From NCBI GenBank assembly GCA_046329195.1, contig JAXLVB010000001.1, positions 3,050,671 through 3,114,670 of the forward strand: DNA of 64,000 nucleotides, in the 5' to 3' direction. Every line of letters begins with the position of its first letter. The stretch's first letter is position 1. The notes below the pieces were generated by a model, which searched no databases, was not told the DNA's origin, and saw nothing but the letters and a program-made list of their open reading frames with translations. This document shows, in pieces, positions 27,547 to 35,493 of the stretch. The translations under genes and the position numbers were made by a program. The DNA comes from JAXLVB01 sp046329195. Its GTDB lineage: Bacteria > Bacteroidota > Bacteroidia > Cytophagales > Spirosomataceae.

Positions 27547-28914
27547 TTAGACGGTGGCTGGGTCTGGATGTTTCCAAGGTTGCCGATACGGTCTTTTTAA
27601 GAGTTTAGTCGCTTCGGTATCACCTGTTACAATACGTTTGCTTGGGTCATAAATCAACGGACGTCCAGTTTCCATGGAAAGGTTGGCCAAAATGCAACTG
27701 GCTGTCGAAATATGCCCCTCCTCAATGTCGGCTACTGGGCGGCTCTTGTTTTCGATGGCTGCCAAGAAATCCAGCATATGCAAACGAGTGGCTGGAGCAG
27801 CGTTTAGTTCAATGCGCTCTTCAGTGAGGTCTTCGGGGTATTTTTCTTTTTCATAGACTACGTCCTTATGGATTTTCTCCCCTTTCCCGTTCGGAATAAA
27901 GTCATATTGCATTGTGCTTCCCCAGAGGGTGCCTTTTTCGCCATAAAGCGTAAACGACCACGGATAGTCTGGATTGTTGGGCGTGCCCCATGTCCGATGT
28001 TGCCAAACACAATTGAGTCCATCATACTCAAAGATAGCCGATTGAGTATCGGCAATATTCGATTTTCCGTCTTTCTGAACATAAATCCCACCTGTTGAGC
28101 TGATTCGCTTGGGCCAACCCAACTTGAGCATCCATCGCACAGTATCGAGCATGTGTACACACATGTCGCCCATGATGCCGTTGCCATACTCTTTGAACGT
28201 ACGCCACCAGCGGATGTGTGGTAGGCCGTCGTAGGGGCGCATGGGGGCAGGGCCTGTCCACATTTCATAATCAAAAAAGTCAGGCACTGTCTGTACAGGT
28301 GGGTTACCGTTGTTGCGCATGGCAAAGTAGCAACACATTTCTACGTGGGCTACTTTGCCGAGTAGCCCAGCATCTACAATGTTTTTCTTGGCATCAATGA
28401 GGTGTGGCGTACTCTTGCGCTGGGTTCCTACTTGTACTACTTTGTTGTATTTGCGTGCTGCCGCTACCATTGCTTCTCCTTCGAGTACATCTACACTGAT
28501 AGGCTTTTGCACATACACGTGAGCTCCTGCCTTTACGGCTTCTATGGCCTGAAGTGCATGCCAGTGGTCGGGCGTGCCAATGAGCACTATGTCTAATTCA
28601 TTTTCGGCAAGTAGTTTACGATAATCGCCATAGAGGCGTGGTACTTTGCCTGATTTTTGGCGTTTACTGACCAGTTCTCCAGCAGCGGTGAGCATATTTT
28701 TGTCCACATCGCACAAGGCCACTACCTCTACAGGAGCTACTTGAATTAGTCGAAACAAGTCGCTTTTACCATACCAACCTGTTCCGATGAGCGCTACTCG
28801 GTAGGTTTTGGCCGGATAAATCAAGTCCATCCCTTGCGCACCAAAGGCAGATAGCGCCAGCGTTGCGGTAGCCCCATGCAAAAAGCGACGGCGATTAATG
28901 TAAAAATTATCCAT
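27547..28914 (-). CDS. Tat-exported Gfo/Idh/MocA-family oxidoreductase
   Basis: 455 aa. Twin-arginine signal INRRRFLHGATATLALSAFG directs it folded to the periplasm, as is common for Bacteroidota members. NAD-binding Rossmann fold (VALIGTGWYGKSDL), the family motif VYVQKPISVD (Lys of the EKP-like motif), and a C-terminal GFO_IDH_MocA domain with MGDMCVHMLDTVRWML and YGEKGTLWGS. Acts on sugars or sugar derivatives; substrate not determinable. Followed by its own terminator and divergent from radC. Confidence 0.92.
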   Translation of the reverse strand: MDNFYINRRRFLHGATATLALSAFGAQGMDLIYPAKTYRVALIGTGWYGKSDLFRLIQVAPVEVVALCDVDKNMLTAAGELVSKRQKSGKVPRLYGDYRKLLAENELDIVLIGTPDHWHALQAIEAVKAGAHVYVQKPISVDVLEGEAMVAAARKYNKVVQVGTQRKSTPHLIDAKKNIVDAGLLGKVAHVEMCCYFAMRNNGNPPVQTVPDFFDYEMWTGPAPMRPYDGLPHIRWWRTFKEYGNGIMGDMCVHMLDTVRWMLKLGWPKRISSTGGIYVQKDGKSNIADTQSAIFEYDGLNCVWQHRTWGTPNNPDYPWSFTLYGEKGTLWGSTMQYDFIPNGKGEKIHKDVVYEKEKYPEDLTEERIELNAAPATRLHMLDFLAAIENKSRPVADIEEGHISTASCILANLSMETGRPLIYDPSKRIVTGDTEATKLLKRPYRQPWKHPDPATV

Positions 28915-29004
28915 AGTTAAAGGTTTAGATGAGTTGAGAAACTATGTAATGAGCTTCCGAAAAAGTAGATACAAGTTTTGTAAGTAAGTGTCTGAAAAAT
29001 AGTC

Positions 29005-29038
29005 AACTACTTTCTAGAGTTGAGAGAAAGTAGTTTTT
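29005..29038 (+). terminator. Orphan terminator-like hairpin
   Basis: Perfect 11-bp stem (29005-29015 with 29025-29035), 9-nt loop and a T-rich tail. It sits in the 281-bp gap between two divergent genes where no coding region ends, so it may end a small RNA or attenuate an upstream transcript. Confidence 0.5.
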
Positions 29039-29135
29039 CTAAAATTCACAAAGCAAATTGCGAAAAAAAATGAAATGCTCTGCCCTGATTTTAGAGGAAC
29101 TTTCTAAAAACAAGGTAAGGGCATGTTTGGGATGT

Positions 29136-29166
29136 TTTGACACCATCGATTTTTGATGTAATTTGC
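29136..29166 (+). promoter_or_regulatory. Probable radC promoter
   Basis: TTTG (29136-29139), 19-bp spacer, TAATTTGC (29159-29166). Predicted leader about 25 nt before ATG 29196. Confidence 0.5.
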
Positions 29167-29195
29167 TTGTTCATGGAGACTGTAATCATCAGAAC

Positions 29196-29897
29196 ATGGA
29201 ACCTTATCAACCCACTAATCTCACTATTAAGTCTTGGGCCGAAGAAGACCGCCCTCGTGAAAAACTAATGCTCAAAGGCAAGGCGGCGCTCTCTGATGCC
29301 GAACTGCTGGGTATTCTGATTGGCTCTGGTATTCAGAACCTCACAGCCGTTGACTTAGCAAAAGATATTTTGAGGAATATTAGCAACGACCTCAATCAAT
29401 TGGCTAAGCTTTCGGTCAAGGACTTATCAAAGTTTAAAGGCATTGGCGAAGCACGAGCCATCACCATTGTGGCAGCCTTAGAACTGGGACGTCGGCGCAA
29501 AGAAACCGAAGCTCAAGAACGCCCCAAGGTAACGTCGTCGAACGATGCGTTTCAAGTACTCAGACCTCACCTAATGGACCTGCCTCATGAAGAATTTTGG
29601 GTGATTTTGTTGAATCGAGGCAATCAGGTAATTCGTACGGTTCAGATTAGCACAGGCGGAGTATCAGGTACAGTGGCCGACCCTAAACTAATCTTTAAAT
29701 ATGCCTTGGAGTACCTGGCGAGTGCTATTATTCTAGCACATAACCATCCGTCGGGCAATCTTACCCCGAGCCAAGCCGACAAAGACCTCACTCGTAAAAT
29801 CAAAGAAGGTGGTCGAGTGTTGGAAGTTCCTGTACTCGACCACCTTATTCTATCGGATAAACGCTACCTAAGCTTTGCCGACGAGGGAATTTTTTGA
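29196..29897 (+). CDS. radC: RadC-family JAMM/MPN+ protein
   Basis: 233 aa. N-terminal helix-hairpin-helix-type region (DRPREKLMLKGKAALSDAEL; LSKFKGIGEARA) and C-terminal JAMM metalloprotease-like domain with HNHPSGNLTPSQAD. Historically named a DNA repair protein, but the biochemical role is unsettled. Start at ATG 29196 (MEPYQPTN); a TTG at 29163 would add 11 codons without family match. Its stop is 5 bp from the convergent thioredoxin-family gene. Confidence 0.93.
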   Translation: MEPYQPTNLTIKSWAEEDRPREKLMLKGKAALSDAELLGILIGSGIQNLTAVDLAKDILRNISNDLNQLAKLSVKDLSKFKGIGEARAITIVAALELGRRRKETEAQERPKVTSSNDAFQVLRPHLMDLPHEEFWVILLNRGNQVIRTVQISTGGVSGTVADPKLIFKYALEYLASAIILAHNHPSGNLTPSQADKDLTRKIKEGGRVLEVPVLDHLILSDKRYLSFADEGIF

Positions 29898-29901
29898 GAC
29901 C

Positions 29902-31371
29902 CTACTTGGCAGATTTAGCAGCCGGAGCGGCTTTTGCATCCTGCTTGTTCATAAACTGCAAGAAGTTTACATAATTATCGATAGGAAGGCTCTTGGCAAT
30001 AATTTTTTTGTCTTTATCCACTATCAACACCAAAGGATACCCGTTTATGCCAAATAACTTCTCAAAATCTGTATGACCTTCGAGCTTTTTGGTCTGAGGA
30101 TCAATGTGTAAGTCAATCCCATTAATTAATTTTTGGGTTTTGAATTCTCGAATAAATTGGCGCCAAGGCTTGTCTTCTCTTGGCCCTGAGACCAAAAGTA
30201 CGGCACCATTGTTAGCTTTGATTTGGTCTTGAATTTTTACAATTTTAGGAATCAATTCACGGCAATGGCTACAATTAGGGTCATAAATGACAACAAACAA
30301 GAACTTTGCTTGAATATTATGAAGCCAAAAGGCCCTTCCTAACGTATCGGTTAAGTGCATTTGAGGGATTTTTTTGCCCATAATAATACCTTCGGTAGCT
30401 TTGGCTCGCTCCGCAATTCGACGAATCGTAGAGGTGTCCCAAAGAGACGGCTCACCTACATAATACTTTTTAGCCAAATACTGAAACAATCCATCTGGAG
30501 CAACGGGCGAATCGGGTGTCTCTGCTTTACTAATCAATTGCCACAGTAGTAGCTTTTTAGTAGCAGGATTGTTTTTAGATAAAGTGACAATATAATCTGC
30601 CGCTTTGGCAATCGAATCATCTCGTTGAACAGTTAGGTTATTTAAAAAGTATTTGATTTTAGATTTGATAAAAGACATTCTGAACGACAATTCTTCTGAA
30701 AAGTCAATATTATCAAAATAATGTGAGCGATAATACAGAAAGACTTGGTTGGCAGAGTCCGGTTTGCCTGTCAGTTTTTGCCGGAAAGCTTCTGGGATGA
30801 TTGGTTCTTGAGCACTTTTGATGATTCGGGCAAACAAATACTTTTCGTTCTTTTGAAGAAACTGCTGACGTTGCTCGGTTACCTCTTTCGCAAATGCCAT
30901 TAGTTTTTGTTGAGTAGCAGCGTCGGGTTTGGCACCACCTTTAGGCAATAAAGCCTTGTATTCTTCTTGTTTTTCTTGGTTCATTTTTCTGAACATAAAA
31001 AACAACTCGTTCTCGTCGCTTCCTGTTACTTTTGTGTATTTGTCATAATTGAGCGTATCGGTTTCAATAGAAAAGACCTGGTCTTTGGGTACTACTAATT
31101 CAAATAATGCCTTGTCTTTCAGGGTAATAGCGTATTGGCCTTGATTCAAGGGTTTGTCGCCCAAAAACTCGCCTTCCCCTTCTTTGTTGAGACGAGTCGT
31201 ATCTTGAATGTAGAAGTTTTCAGGAGATACTAAGTAATGCCCCAAATACACAGTAGTATCTTTAAACCCTTTGATTTTTAGTTTGATGTGATACCCTTTT
31301 TCTTGAGCTATCCCTACAATTGGTCCGAGTAGTAGTAGAGTAAAAACAACAGGTGCAAGATGTTTTTTCAT
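29902..31371 (-). CDS. Periplasmic thioredoxin-family protein (DUF4369 + TlpA-like)
   Basis: 489 aa. Signal peptide (VVFTLLLLGPIVGIAQ), DUF4369-type N-terminal domain (IKGFKDTTVYLGHYL onward), a helical middle, and a C-terminal thioredoxin fold with CSHC in YDPNCSHCRELI. The CxxC supports a disulfide reductase role in the periplasm. Start taken at ATG 31371 (MKKHLAP); 14 upstream codons are unlikely to be translated. A second protein of similar size and design lies at 61050-62354. Confidence 0.9.
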   Translation of the reverse strand: MKKHLAPVVFTLLLLGPIVGIAQEKGYHIKLKIKGFKDTTVYLGHYLVSPENFYIQDTTRLNKEGEGEFLGDKPLNQGQYAITLKDKALFELVVPKDQVFSIETDTLNYDKYTKVTGSDENELFFMFRKMNQEKQEEYKALLPKGGAKPDAATQQKLMAFAKEVTEQRQQFLQKNEKYLFARIIKSAQEPIIPEAFRQKLTGKPDSANQVFLYYRSHYFDNIDFSEELSFRMSFIKSKIKYFLNNLTVQRDDSIAKAADYIVTLSKNNPATKKLLLWQLISKAETPDSPVAPDGLFQYLAKKYYVGEPSLWDTSTIRRIAERAKATEGIIMGKKIPQMHLTDTLGRAFWLHNIQAKFLFVVIYDPNCSHCRELIPKIVKIQDQIKANNGAVLLVSGPREDKPWRQFIREFKTQKLINGIDLHIDPQTKKLEGHTDFEKLFGINGYPLVLIVDKDKKIIAKSLPIDNYVNFLQFMNKQDAKAAPAAKSAK

Positions 31372-31549
31372 AGTTGTTGTGATGCCACCAGCGACTTGAC
31401 CACATAAGAACAATGAGCCGTAACCGTCTAATCACTGGGGCTAAATTATATAACAAGATTCGTTTGTACTGGCTTATGAAACAAGCCCATAAAGGTAAAA
31501 AGTTTGAGAAAAAGGTCGTGTTAACGACTTGTTAATCTCGAGGTCAAAC

Positions 31550-31588
31550 AAAAAATGGACAACAACTGAGCGGGTCAATTGCTGTCCA
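31550..31588 (-). terminator. Terminator after the 39-residue membrane protein
   Basis: TGGACA (31556-31561) pairs with TGTCCA (31583-31588), with an inner CAA/TTG helix. The A run at 31550-31555 makes the U tract on the minus strand. Confidence 0.65.
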
Positions 31589-31627
31589 CGTTGGGTATGA
31601 GTACAAAATACGGAACGCTTAGGTGTA

Positions 31628-31747
31628 TTAACCTCGGTTTTTTTCCCCTTTTTCGAGCCATGAACCTACGTAAAACGAGGCACCCAAGAGTACTGCATAA
31701 AACAAAAGTACAAACCAAGTTGGCAACGGAAAATGAAGTAGTATCAT
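31628..31747 (-). CDS. 39-residue single-span membrane protein
   Basis: Small open frame reading MILLHFPLPTWFVLL at the start, one membrane segment (about residues 10-29), then a charged tail SWLEKGEKNRG. Support: ATG start, a -7 box TACTTTTG 41 bp upstream (31788-31795) and a clear minus-strand terminator 40 bp downstream, so it forms a compact transcription unit in the 481-bp gap between the thioredoxin-family gene and hisB. Function unknown; size and topology recall accessory subunits of respiratory oxidases (CydX or CcoS-like), but no such enzyme is nearby. Confidence 0.55.
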   Translation of the reverse strand: MILLHFPLPTWFVLLFYAVLLGASFYVGSWLEKGEKNRG

Positions 31748-31787
31748 AGTTGAATAATCGTTTTGTTACAGAATCGAAGTAATGCCA

Positions 31788-31795
31788 CAAAAGTA
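31788..31795 (-). promoter_or_regulatory. -7 element for the small membrane gene
   Basis: TACTTTTG on the minus strand, a perfect TAnnTTTG match; no clear TTTG at the -33 position. Confidence 0.4.
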
Positions 31796-31852
31796 CAACC
31801 CAAATCTAAAAATACACCATGTTGAGGAGGAAACTTTTGGCAATAGAGTAGC

Positions 31853-32980
31853 TTATAGTACCCCTTTGGTGCTTGGCAAACTGTCAATTTCCTTGATGTC
31901 ACGCCGAACGGCCATTTTTATAGCTTTCGCAAAGGCTTTAAAGATAGCTTCTATTTTATGATGTTCGTTTTTGCCTTTTACCTTCACGTTCAGATTACAC
32001 TTGGAAGCATCCGAAAACGATTTGAAAAAGTGATAGAACATTTCGGTCGGGAGGTCGCCAATTTTTTCACGCTTAAACTTGGCATTCCAAACCAACCACG
32101 GTCGCCCCGAAAAATCAATGGCTACTCGTGCTAACGCATCGTCCATCGGAATCCAAAAACCGTATCGGCTGATACCTTTTTTATCGCCGAGGGCCTTTAG
32201 ATACGCTTCGCCTAGGGCGATGGCCGTGTCTTCAACGGTATGGTGTTCATCAATATGTAGATCGCCACTGACTCGAATAAACAAATCAGCTCCTGAATGT
32301 TTGGCAAGCTGGTCGAGCATGTGGTCGTAAAAGCCCACACCCGTATGAATTTCTGAACGCCCTTTGCCATCTAAATTCAGTTCAATTTTGATTTGTGTTT
32401 CCTTAGTGACCCGCTCTACTACTGCTTTGCGTGGTGGAAGGCGAAAGAATTCATAAATTTTATTCCAACTGTCAGTTACTAAGGCTGTTACCGATTCTAA
32501 CTCAGGCGTTGGCGTCTTGGCAGGAATATTAGGAGGGTTAAACAAAATACCCTTTGCACCTAAATTCTGAGCCAATATCAGGTCGGTCAATCGGTCGCCA
32601 ATGGTGAACGAATTAGCTAAATCATAGTCACCCGTTAAGTACTGCCCCAGCATACCAGTTCCGGGTTTTCGAGTGGGTAGGTTTTCATGCTCAAAACTGC
32701 GATCTATATGTACAGACGCAAAATGGATGCCTTCGTTTTCAAACGTTTGGAGCATCAACTGATGCGGTGGCCAAAAGGTGCCTTCTGGGAAAACGTCAGT
32801 ACCCAAACCATCTTGATTAGTTACCATAACCAGTTCGTAGTCAAGCTCTTCAGTAATCTTGCGGAGATTAGAGATAACATTTGGGATAAACTTCAGTTTC
32901 TCGAAAGAGTCTATTTGATAGTCGGTTTGAGGCTCAATAATTAGTGTGCCATCACGGTCTATAAAGAGGGCTTTTTTCAT
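31853..32980 (-). CDS. hisB: Bifunctional histidinol-phosphatase / imidazoleglycerol-phosphate dehydratase
   Basis: 375 aa fusion catalysing steps 6 and 8 of histidine synthesis. N-terminal HAD phosphatase with nucleophile Asp in FIDRDGTLI (Asp8, Asp10) and TIGDRLTD; from about residue 180 IGP dehydratase with GFYDHMLDQLAKH, HIDEHHTVEDTAIALG and YHFFKSFSDAS, carrying the metal-binding histidines. Start at ATG 32980; the codon before it is TTG. No other his gene is in the window, so hisB is separated from the rest of the pathway. Confidence 0.96.
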   Translation of the reverse strand: MKKALFIDRDGTLIIEPQTDYQIDSFEKLKFIPNVISNLRKITEELDYELVMVTNQDGLGTDVFPEGTFWPPHQLMLQTFENEGIHFASVHIDRSFEHENLPTRKPGTGMLGQYLTGDYDLANSFTIGDRLTDLILAQNLGAKGILFNPPNIPAKTPTPELESVTALVTDSWNKIYEFFRLPPRKAVVERVTKETQIKIELNLDGKGRSEIHTGVGFYDHMLDQLAKHSGADLFIRVSGDLHIDEHHTVEDTAIALGEAYLKALGDKKGISRYGFWIPMDDALARVAIDFSGRPWLVWNAKFKREKIGDLPTEMFYHFFKSFSDASKCNLNVKVKGKNEHHKIEAIFKAFAKAIKMAVRRDIKEIDSLPSTKGVL

Positions 32981-33127
32981 CAAAAAAAGTAAAGCGAAGG
33001 GTTAATGGACAATTCATCATCGCAAAATTCGTATTTTATGATTCAAAAATGGTCAGTTCGTCGTATAAATGAAAAACTATTTGTAAACTTTTAGCTAATC
33101 CACTAATTTTCAAACAAAAACAACATC

Positions 33128-33976
33128 ATGGATCAACGTATCATTAACCTCTTCGACGAATATACACACAAGCCCCTGAGCCGTGAAGTATTTATGCAAC
33201 GCTTAGCCCAGCTAACAGGTAGCACAGCGGCAGCATTGGCCGTTTTGCCATTGCTCGAAATCAACTACGCTCATGCTGCCACCGTGGCAGAAGATGAATT
33301 ATTGACAGAAAACATAACTTACTCTGGTGACGACACCACCATGAAAGGCTACTTGGCTCGGCCTAAAGCTAATGGTAAATACGGCGGCGTAGTAGTGGTT
33401 CATGAGAACCGAGGGCTAAACCCTCACATCCAAGATGTAGCACGCAGGGTAGCAAAGGCAGGTTATTTGGCGGTTGCGCCTGATGCGCTTTCACCCTTTG
33501 GGGGTACTACCAACGACGAAGCCGCTCGCACGCAATTTGGGCAGTTAGACGCTACTAAAAACCTCAATAACTTCATCAAAGCCGTTGGATACCTCAAATC
33601 TCGTCCCGATTGCAATGGTAAAGTTGCCTGCGTTGGCTTTTGTTGGGGTGGAGCTATGGCCAACCAACTGGCAGTGAATGTGCCTGAGCTGAAGGCTGCG
33701 GTACCTTATTATGGTCGCCAGCCCGATGCGGCTGATGTATCCAAAATCAAGGCAGCTGTTCAACTGCACTACGGAGGAATGGACGAGCGTATCAACGCTG
33801 GCATTCCTGCCTACGAAGAAGCCCTCAAAAAAGCAGGAGTTAAGTACGAATTGTACGTTTATGAAGGTGCGCAACATGCCTTTAACAACGATACTGCCCC
33901 CACTCGCTACAACGAAGCCGCCGCCAAACTTGCTTGGGAGCGTACGCTACGATTGTTTAAAGAAACGATTCAATAA
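33128..33976 (+). CDS. Dienelactone hydrolase family protein
   Basis: 282 aa alpha/beta hydrolase. Catalytic Cys in VGFCWGGAMAN (nucleophile elbow G-x-C-x-G), Asp in YGGMDERIN and His in YEGAQHAFN, giving the Cys-Asp-His triad of dienelactone hydrolases. The N-terminal about 50 residues include an amphipathic start and a hydrophobic stretch LTGSTAAALAVLPLL ending AHA, which may be a Tat-like or ordinary export signal. Substrate unknown. Followed by a strong terminator. Confidence 0.9.
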   Translation: MDQRIINLFDEYTHKPLSREVFMQRLAQLTGSTAAALAVLPLLEINYAHAATVAEDELLTENITYSGDDTTMKGYLARPKANGKYGGVVVVHENRGLNPHIQDVARRVAKAGYLAVAPDALSPFGGTTNDEAARTQFGQLDATKNLNNFIKAVGYLKSRPDCNGKVACVGFCWGGAMANQLAVNVPELKAAVPYYGRQPDAADVSKIKAAVQLHYGGMDERINAGIPAYEEALKKAGVKYELYVYEGAQHAFNNDTAPTRYNEAAAKLAWERTLRLFKETIQ

Positions 33977-33997
33977 CTCGGCAATCTACTCCACTAA

Positions 33998-34039
33998 CAG
34001 ACCGCAAAGCAGGAAGAAGCTGCTTTGCGGTCTGTTTTT
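33998..34039 (+). terminator. Intrinsic terminator of the dienelactone hydrolase gene
   Basis: Perfect 15-bp stem (33998-34012 with 34020-34034), 7-nt loop, then five T. Confidence 0.9.
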
Positions 34040-34169
34040 GATAGGTACATTCAGAATGGAAAAAGTTTCTAGATTAGCTATTATTTCAGACTTTTGTAAC
34101 GTTACTATTCAGACTACTATTGATTTGAGGTTGGTGCGATAGTAGGATAAATAGACCAACCGTTTGAGT

Positions 34170-34814
34170 ATGAATAATTTGTACGTGCAGTATGGCTGTG
34201 GGCATTCGTCACCAGCTGAGTGGCTGAGTTTTGATTCGTCGCCTACCTTGCGTATTCAGAAAATTCCGATTATTGGGCCATTCATCAAAAAACGATGGAA
34301 GAATACGTATTTTGGCCCTGATGCACTTTATGGAGACATTGTGAAGGGGCTTCCATTGCCAGAACAATCGTGCGATGGCCTATACTGTTCGCACACACTG
34401 GAGCATTTATCACTCGAAGAGTGCCGTAAAGCCTTGGCAAATTCGTACAAACTACTCAAGAAAGGTGGAATATTCCGATGCGTACTGCCAGACTTAGCCT
34501 ATTGTGCTCGTACTTACTTAAATCAGCTTGAACAAGGTGATACCTCAGCAAGCTTGCAGTTTATGGGGCCTCTTACCTTACTCGGTGTGGAACATCGTTC
34601 CAAAGACCTAAAAAGCTTTATTATTTCATTTTTTGGTAACGCCAACCACTTGTGGATGTGGGATTACGCATCGCTTTCGGCAGAGTTGCAGCAAGTGGGG
34701 TTTACGGCTATACGCCCCTGTGCATTCAATGACAGTGGCGACCCCATGTTTGCATTGGTAGAAGAAGCTGGTCGTTTTGAAAACGCTTTGGCCATCGAGT
34801 GTATCAAAAGATAA
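34170..34814 (+). CDS. SAM-dependent methyltransferase (type 11)
   Basis: 214 aa. Opens with YVQYGCGHSSPAEWLSFDSSP, a shortened motif I characteristic of methyltransferases next to glycan or surface-polysaccharide genes, then LYCSHTLEHLSLEE and KGGIFRCVLPDL. Soluble. Start at ATG 34170; the TTG at 34164 is weaker. Substrate unknown; no glycan cluster is adjacent. Confidence 0.82.
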   Translation: MNNLYVQYGCGHSSPAEWLSFDSSPTLRIQKIPIIGPFIKKRWKNTYFGPDALYGDIVKGLPLPEQSCDGLYCSHTLEHLSLEECRKALANSYKLLKKGGIFRCVLPDLAYCARTYLNQLEQGDTSASLQFMGPLTLLGVEHRSKDLKSFIISFFGNANHLWMWDYASLSAELQQVGFTAIRPCAFNDSGDPMFALVEEAGRFENALAIECIKR

Positions 34815-34846
34815 TCGTTTGTGAGTAAAAATCTTGATAAATAGCC

Positions 34847-35395
34847 GTGAATACAGAACGCAAAGTAGTGTTGTATATTGCCATGAGTTTAGATGGCTAT
34901 ATTGCTGATACACAGGGGAGTATTGGTTTTTTGTCGAGAGTGGAAACCCCTGACGAAGACTATGGGTATAGGGAATTTGTCACGTCGGTAGATACGCTCA
35001 TTTGGGGTCGAAAAACCTACGATACTTTATTGTCGTTTGGAATAGATTTTCCTTATCCAGATAAAAAATGTTACGTATGGTCGCAGTCCCGAACGGGCCA
35101 AGATGCTAATGTGACTTATTATAATGGCCATTTAGTTGACCTCATTAATGAACTCAAACAAAGCCCTGGCGAAGATATTTATTGCGATGGTGGTGCCGAA
35201 TTAGTGACCGAATTGCTTCGTTATCAGTTGATTGACCGATTGATTATTTCAGTTGTCCCTCATTTGGTGGGCTCCGGTACCCGGCTCTTTAAAGAGGGAC
35301 GACCTGAACAAAACATCCAGCTTACCCACTCAAAGGTGTATCCCAGTGGCTTAGTACAACTGTGCTACGAGGCCGTTCGGTCGTCAATGGATTGA
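34847..35395 (+). CDS. Dihydrofolate reductase-like (RibD C-terminal domain) protein
   Basis: 182 aa. N-terminal VVLYIAMSLDGYIAD, middle LIWGRKTYDTLL and C-terminal LISVVPHLVGSGTRLF are the signature blocks of the YwjB/YyaP-type stand-alone RibD_C reductases, NADPH-dependent enzymes of largely unknown substrate. Start is GTG 34847, which gives the full conserved N-terminus; no ATG is available at that place. It follows the methyltransferase by 32 bp, so they may be co-transcribed. Confidence 0.88.
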   Translation: MNTERKVVLYIAMSLDGYIADTQGSIGFLSRVETPDEDYGYREFVTSVDTLIWGRKTYDTLLSFGIDFPYPDKKCYVWSQSRTGQDANVTYYNGHLVDLINELKQSPGEDIYCDGGAELVTELLRYQLIDRLIISVVPHLVGSGTRLFKEGRPEQNIQLTHSKVYPSGLVQLCYEAVRSSMD

Positions 35396-35435
35396 ACGAA
35401 TGCGATGATTTTGTGTCTTTTTAGAGGAAAACAGT

Positions 35436-35466
35436 TTTGTGTAAGTAGTCAGAATTACTAACTTGC
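35436..35466 (+). promoter_or_regulatory. Probable PBP1A promoter
   Basis: TTTG (35436-35439), 19-bp spacer, TAACTTGC (35459-35466); leader about 22 nt. Same form as the radC promoter. Confidence 0.5.
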
Positions 35467-35493
35467 CCTGCTTTTTGATTTATCAATTGAATC

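Noticed and set aside
31575..31790. A 71-codon minus-strand frame over the small membrane gene
   Set aside because: It is a shifted frame of the same stretch; the 39-codon frame has the better start, membrane span and terminator spacing.
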